The notes under the pieces were generated by a model that made no database searches, had not been told where the DNA came from, and saw nothing but the letters and a program-made list of their open reading frames with translations. 8,706 bases of DNA from RPQK01 sp041946865 (GTDB taxonomy: Bacteria; Acidobacteriota; UBA6911; RPQK01): assembly GCA_041946865.1 (NCBI GenBank), contig JBHGBF010000238.1, forward strand, positions 1-8,706. The letters are read 5' to 3'. This document shows positions 6,852 through 8,706 of the stretch, one piece after another (position 1 is the stretch's first letter; each line of letters starts with the position of its first letter). The position numbers and the translations under genes are program-made.

Positions 6852-6920
6852 GGCGTCACAAGCAGGTAGGCGCTCCTGATGACAGGATTTAAAGTCCCCT
6901 CAGGGATAGGTCCTGACGCC
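6852..6920 (+). other. Candidate structured RNA segment
   Basis: GGCGTCA (6852-6858) pairs with TGACGCC (6914-6920), closing a 55-base interior. The interior contains the hairpin TCCTG-ATGA-CAGGA (6874-6887) and a competing hairpin TCAGG (6900-6904) with CCTGA (6912-6916), which overlaps the closing stem. The pattern of a long-range stem around a tight hairpin with an alternative pairing is what structured RNAs or intron domain fragments look like. A GTGCG, the canonical group II intron 5' end, lies just upstream at 6835-6839. I cannot assign a family and no gene follows that it would obviously control. Confidence 0.25.
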
Positions 6921-7009
6921 CCGGACAATGACCTGGAACCCGGTACTTGGACTAGTGCTCACCGCTCCAGCTTAAGTCTAGCACCGCCGTCAAGCTGCCA
7001 AACCCCACC

Positions 7010-7074
7010 GAGTGGGAACGGAGCCTCTCGACCCGGCACTCCTCTAAGAACCGGACATGCAAGCATAACGGCTC
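7010..7074 (-). other. Group II intron domain V/VI-like remnant
   Basis: On the minus strand GAGCCG (7069-7074) pairs with CGGTTC (7048-7053), with ATGC/GCAT stacked inside over a loop of two bases. This matches the domain V pattern GAGCCG-UAUGC...GCAUGU-xCGGUUC, including the catalytic AGC triad, but is about 27 nt instead of 34 because the terminal loop is deleted. It is followed by TTAGAGG and a second stem, GAGTG/CACTC (7037-7041 with 7010-7014), in the place of domain VI with its 3' CCCACTC. The truncated loop means it would not be catalytic. No maturase coding sequence is present. The recognition rests on consensus memory, not a covariance search. Confidence 0.4.
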
Positions 7075-7091
7075 AAGCATTTCAAACGACT

Positions 7092-7486
7092 CCCTTGTCG
7101 GAGCCCCCAGCTCTTCATCCTCCCGCCCGCTGGGGCCCGCCGCTCGGACATCTTTCTCGACCCTGAAGACCGCCAGCTTTACGAACGCCTGCTCGGGATG
7201 GCCTCCCGGCAATACTCGATGGCTATCCAAGCCCACTGTTGGATGAGCAATCATGTTCACCGAAACCCCGTGCGCGCCCGAATGGTGTCCCGGGCGGAGG
7301 ACTTTCGCTGGTCAAGCGCCGCGGCCACTGCTTTTCCAAAACCCCTCCGGTGCTGGTTCCACTTGAGCCTCCGACGTGATTTTCGAATGGCAACGCTGGC
7401 TCGCCGATGACGATGACCCCGCCGTGCTGAACCTTATTCGCCGGGACACCTGGCGGCGGGTACGCGGCGGTCCGGAGCGCACTTAG
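7092..7486 (+). pseudogene. REP-associated tyrosine transposase (RAYT/Y1, IS200-like), decayed
   Basis: Remnant of a Y1 transposase that normally acts on single-stranded REP hairpins. Near 7101-7137 only a frame-broken echo of the usual PGALYHVTSRGN start is visible. From 7138 the frame reads RRSDIFLDPEDRQLYERLLG...YSMAIQAHCWMSNHVH, ending with the HxH (HUH-like) metal-binding motif at 7252-7260. The next codons, RNPVRARMVSRAEDFRWSSA (7261-7320), normally lie about 80-100 residues further on. The segment between, which includes the catalytic tyrosine region, is deleted. A +1 shift near 7380 then gives FEWQRWLADDDDPAVLNLIRRDT, the family's C-terminal portion, ending at TAG 7484-7486. A typical RAYT has 150-320 residues. 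It is certainly inactive. Confidence 0.8.
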
Positions 7487-7547
7487 TTGGCCGCTCAAGC
7501 GGGTCCGGCTTCGGGTCGGGCCACAATTCCAGTTGTGGCTGGCGCAT
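7434..7547 (-). CDS. Short companion ORF, 37 aa, probably truncated
   Basis: Begins with ATG at 7547 behind AGGAGGGG with a seven-base spacer, one of the strongest ribosome binding sites in the window. The product starts MRQPQLELWPDPKPDPLERP and soon stops. It starts inside the 3' part of the DUF5372-like frame, the overlap expected of consecutive genes in a compact mobile cassette. Its 3' half lies over the RAYT C-terminal remnant on the other strand, so the true continuation was probably lost at a junction around 7440-7490. I recall short 'PQLEL' proteins next to DUF5372-like genes and recombinases in other bacteria, but the match is from memory. Function unknown. Confidence 0.35.
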   Translation of the reverse strand: MRQPQLELWPDPKPDPLERPTKCAPDRRVPAARCPGE

Positions 7548-7800
7548 GTTTAGTCCCCTCCTCCGGTGCTCTGGCTGCCGACTCCTCCGGCGGGCGAAGT
7601 CGAGCCAGCAAAGCATCGACCAGACGGCGGGCACGCAACAAGTCCGGGATCGAGCCAATGTATCCACAGGAAATAGGCGGCGTGGACAGTTCCGGGTCAG
7701 ACGGCGGCCCGGCCAAGTCCGTCCATTCGGCGGGGATCAGGGTTCGGCTGCCGTCCGGCAGAACGACCAGCAACTGCGCAAGGCCGTCGCGCCGCGTACC
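7495..7800 (-). pseudogene. DUF5372-like mobile-cassette protein, 5'-truncated
   Basis: The frame reads GTRRDGLAQLLVVLPDGSRT, then LIPAEWTDLA, a variable PP-rich spacer and YIGSIPDLLRARRLVDALLARLRPPEE. This resembles a widespread small family (DUF5372-like: a V-V-L-P-D-G-S-R strand, an A-x-W-T-D-L turn and a final leucine-rich helix) that travels beside recombinases. The homologous part starts before any good start codon: the only starts are TTG/CTG at 7773 and below, without a ribosome binding site, and similarity already runs upstream to about 7800, where group-II-intron-like sequence begins. It is therefore most likely cut at its 5' end. The 3' end at 7495 overlaps the short companion ORF. 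No recombinase is present in the window. Confidence 0.5.
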
Positions 7801-7825
7801 CGCCTGAATCGAGCAATTGGCGGGA

Positions 7826-7880
7826 GGGGACTTTCACCCCCAAGATCTGCAGCCTTTTCGGCTGCTCCCCTGAGCGTATC
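7826..7880 (-). other. Group II intron 5'-domain-like hairpins
   Basis: On the minus strand a perfect hairpin GCAGCC-GAAAA-GGCTGC (7849-7865) is followed by GGGGGTGAAAGTCCCC (7826-7841). The string GGGTGAAAGTCCC is highly characteristic of domain I near the 5' end of bacterial group II introns, and the preceding GATACGCTC resembles a mutated GUGCG intron start. The orientation agrees with the domain V/VI-like remnant at 7010-7074, but the ~750 bases between encode other element fragments rather than intron domains and a reverse transcriptase. If the call is right, these are the two ends of one intron that lost its body, or two independent fragments. Confidence 0.3.
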
Positions 7881-8115
7881 GTCCTGTGGCGGGGTCCGCT
7901 GCAACGAATGTTGGCATGCCCGGTATCACCGGATAGGCCGTCTCGCGCTGTGCCCCATCGCCATGGCTGCCTCCCGCTTTAACGTCCGCTCGGCCGATCT
8001 AAGAGCACGAATGCCCGATGCTTAAATGTCTCCACTCTGTTAGCCAATTCGTTGTCTGCACTATCTTCCTCTAACGAGACACAGTTCACTGCCTCCACAA
8101 GGAGTTCAAGACACA
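7881..8115. other. Gene-free stretch next to tRNA-Glu island end
   Basis: No credible gene. The best minus-strand start signal is GGAGG five bases before an ATG near 7963, but that frame closes after 12 codons (MAMGHSARRPIR). The plus-strand frame 8052-8432 begins with TTG without a ribosome binding site and runs through the strong hairpins described below. No tandem repeat or CRISPR-like spacing was seen. Confidence 0.4.
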
Positions 8116-8143
8116 CCAGGGTACCGTTTTCCAGGTACCCTGG
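8116..8143. repeat. Perfect 10-bp inverted repeat (hairpin 1)
   Basis: CCAGGGTACC at 8116-8125 and GGTACCCTGG at 8134-8143 are exact reverse complements around an 8-base loop. A stem this long and perfect is unlikely by chance in non-coding DNA. Neither strand has a following T-tract, so it is not a standard terminator. It is the first of three hairpins within 130 bases. Confidence 0.7.
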
Positions 8144-8174
8144 GTCTAGTTCCCGTCCGCCGGATCTTCCTGAC

Positions 8175-8217
8175 GGGGAAGAGCAAATGGCACCGCGCGG
8201 TCACTTTACTCTTCCCC
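8175..8217. repeat. 43-base imperfect palindrome (hairpin 2)
   Basis: Outer arms GGGGAAGAG (8175-8183) and CTCTTCCCC (8209-8217) are perfect. The centre is the palindrome ACCGCGCGGT (8192-8201). The intervening bases pair partially (AAA with TTT). The whole element can fold into one long hairpin on either strand or extrude as a cruciform. Confidence 0.65.
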
Positions 8218-8230
8218 TTCAGCATGGCTT

Positions 8231-8281
8231 GGACCGAAAAACGGTCCGCAAATCAGACCAAGGAAGTGGCACCCGGGACCG
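8231..8281. other. Hairpin 3 with a competing alternative partner
   Basis: GGACCG (8231-8236) and CGGTCC (8242-8247) form a perfect 6-bp stem over an A5 loop. A second exact GGACCG at 8276-8281 can pair with the same CGGTCC, so the two foldings exclude each other. Such a three-segment arrangement resembles attenuator or riboswitch expression platforms, but no downstream gene under its control is visible on the plus strand before the antisense tRNA. On the minus strand the loop reads TTTTT. Confidence 0.45.
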
Positions 8282-8487
8282 AGGCCGTCAAGAAAATTCC
8301 CGATTTCCATCAGATTTTCAATTTTCAATGCTGGAACCGCTCAGCTTCTGGCGCTTATGCCCCGGAGCAAGCGGAAACGTTAAGTCGACAGGGTTGGGTC
8401 TAGATCCGGCACTAACGGGAGTCCCGGCATGAAATCTCACGCCCTTTCGGAGAGATCGCGAGCGCGCCGCCAATCAACCGAAAAAAG

Positions 8488-8565
8488 TGGCGTCCCCAGC
8501 GGGATTCGAACCCGCGTTGCCGCCGTGAAAGGGCGGTGTCCTAGGCCAGGCTAGACGATGGGGAC
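8488..8565 (-). tRNA. tRNA-Glu (anticodon UUC)
   Basis: Complete cloverleaf on the minus strand. The acceptor stem is GTCCCCA with TGGGGAC. The anticodon arm is CCGCC-CTTTCAC-GGCGG with anticodon TTC, and the T arm is GCGGG-TTCGAAT-CCCGC. The discriminator is G (8491) and CCA is encoded at 8488-8490. The D arm begins GTCTAG, as in other bacterial glutamate tRNAs. A T6 run at 8481-8486 follows directly and may help termination, though there is no separate hairpin. Its 3' end faces the decayed mobile-element region, the usual orientation for tRNA genes used as integration targets. No second copy of the tRNA 3' end was found in the window. Confidence 0.97.
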
Positions 8566-8600
8566 GTCTTTTTTGCGTGTCCGAGTGGAACGAACCTCGA

Positions 8601-8629
8601 ATACTACCATTACGGACGCCACATGTCTA
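8601..8629 (-). promoter_or_regulatory. Candidate sigma70-type promoter of tRNA-Glu
   Basis: On the minus strand TAGACA (8624-8629) and TAGTAT (8601-8606) are separated by exactly 17 bases and lie 35 bases before the tRNA 5' end. The -35 matches the consensus at five of six positions and the -10 at four of six. Position and spacing make it the best promoter candidate in the window; no GC-rich stringent discriminator is obvious (the bases after the -10 read TCGAGGT). Confidence 0.5.
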
Positions 8630-8659
8630 TTGCTGTGTGAACCGAACGGTAATCCCTCA

Positions 8660-8688
8660 GTCTTCGCAGGGCGAAGCCCCACAGCCGC
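8660..8688 (-). repeat. Short dispersed repeat, copy 2 (inverted partner at 93-132)
   Basis: Read on the minus strand it gives GCGGCT-GTGGGGCTTC and then GCCCTGCGAAGAC, collinear with 93-132 on the plus strand with two gaps. The copy contains its own small hairpin GGGC-GAA-GCCC and abuts the palindrome AGCCGCGGCT. It lies upstream of the tRNA-Glu promoter. Confidence 0.4.
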
Positions 8689-8706
8689 GGCTCTGTTTTG
8701 AAACAC

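Noticed and set aside
8052..8432. A 126-codon plus-strand open frame.
   Set aside because: It starts with TTG without a ribosome binding site, runs through three strong hairpins and has a low-complexity, unrecognisable product.
6835..8487. A CRISPR array or tandem repeat in the gene-poor region.
   Set aside because: Repeats are isolated hairpins, with no regularly spaced identical units and no cas genes.
8488..8520. A possible attachment-site duplication of the tRNA-Glu 3' end.
   Set aside because: No second copy of the 3' end was found elsewhere in the window, so integration at this tRNA remains only a contextual idea.

Overview
The window looks like a moderately GC-rich chromosomal segment from an acidobacterium or close relative. 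The main reason is the first gene, a secreted 638-residue protein of the 'VWFA-related' family (TIGR03436 type), which is greatly expanded in Acidobacteria. The Na+/solute symporter plus PIG-L deacetylase pair beside a GH20 hexosaminidase fragment also fits a soil polysaccharide degrader.

Layout. 1-248: no gene, but an imperfect 19-bp-arm inverted repeat and one copy of a short repeat whose inverted partner lies at the far end of the window. 249-2165 (-): VWFA-related secreted protein. 2166-2452: intergenic. 2453-5594 (-): an operon-like block, in transcription order a broken GH20 beta-N-acetylhexosaminidase (start only, frameshifted), an SSS-family sodium:solute symporter (624 aa) and a PIG-L/LmbE-type N-deacetylase (279 aa). 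The three are joined by ATGA overlaps. A 9-bp-arm inverted repeat just upstream (5645-5673) is a candidate operator. 5674-6610 (-): small unrecognised ORFs, led by a 104-aa exported protein with a good ribosome binding site, translationally coupled (TAATG) to an 88-aa ORF that ends at a REP-like hairpin. 6611-8487: a graveyard of mobile-element pieces. It holds a RAYT/Y1 (IS200-like) transposase pseudogene with a precise internal deletion, a DUF5372-like fragment with a short companion ORF, group-II-intron-like structural pieces, and several strong hairpins. 8488-8565 (-): an intact tRNA-Glu(UUC) with encoded CCA and a plausible sigma70-type promoter.

How it fits together. The operon would once have released N-acetylhexosamines outside the cell (GH20), imported a sugar or related solute with Na+ (SSS) and N-deacetylated it or a derivative (PIG-L). 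Only the transporter and deacetylase remain intact. The stretch between this operon and tRNA-Glu has collected and degraded mobile DNA. I do not see a complete new defence, biosynthetic or mobile system. The most distinctive signals are the RAYT deletion junction with a nearby GTAG-headed REP-like hairpin, the hairpin cluster with mutually exclusive pairing at 8116-8281, and the broken first gene of the sugar operon. Family names come from recognising motifs by eye; no database search was run.
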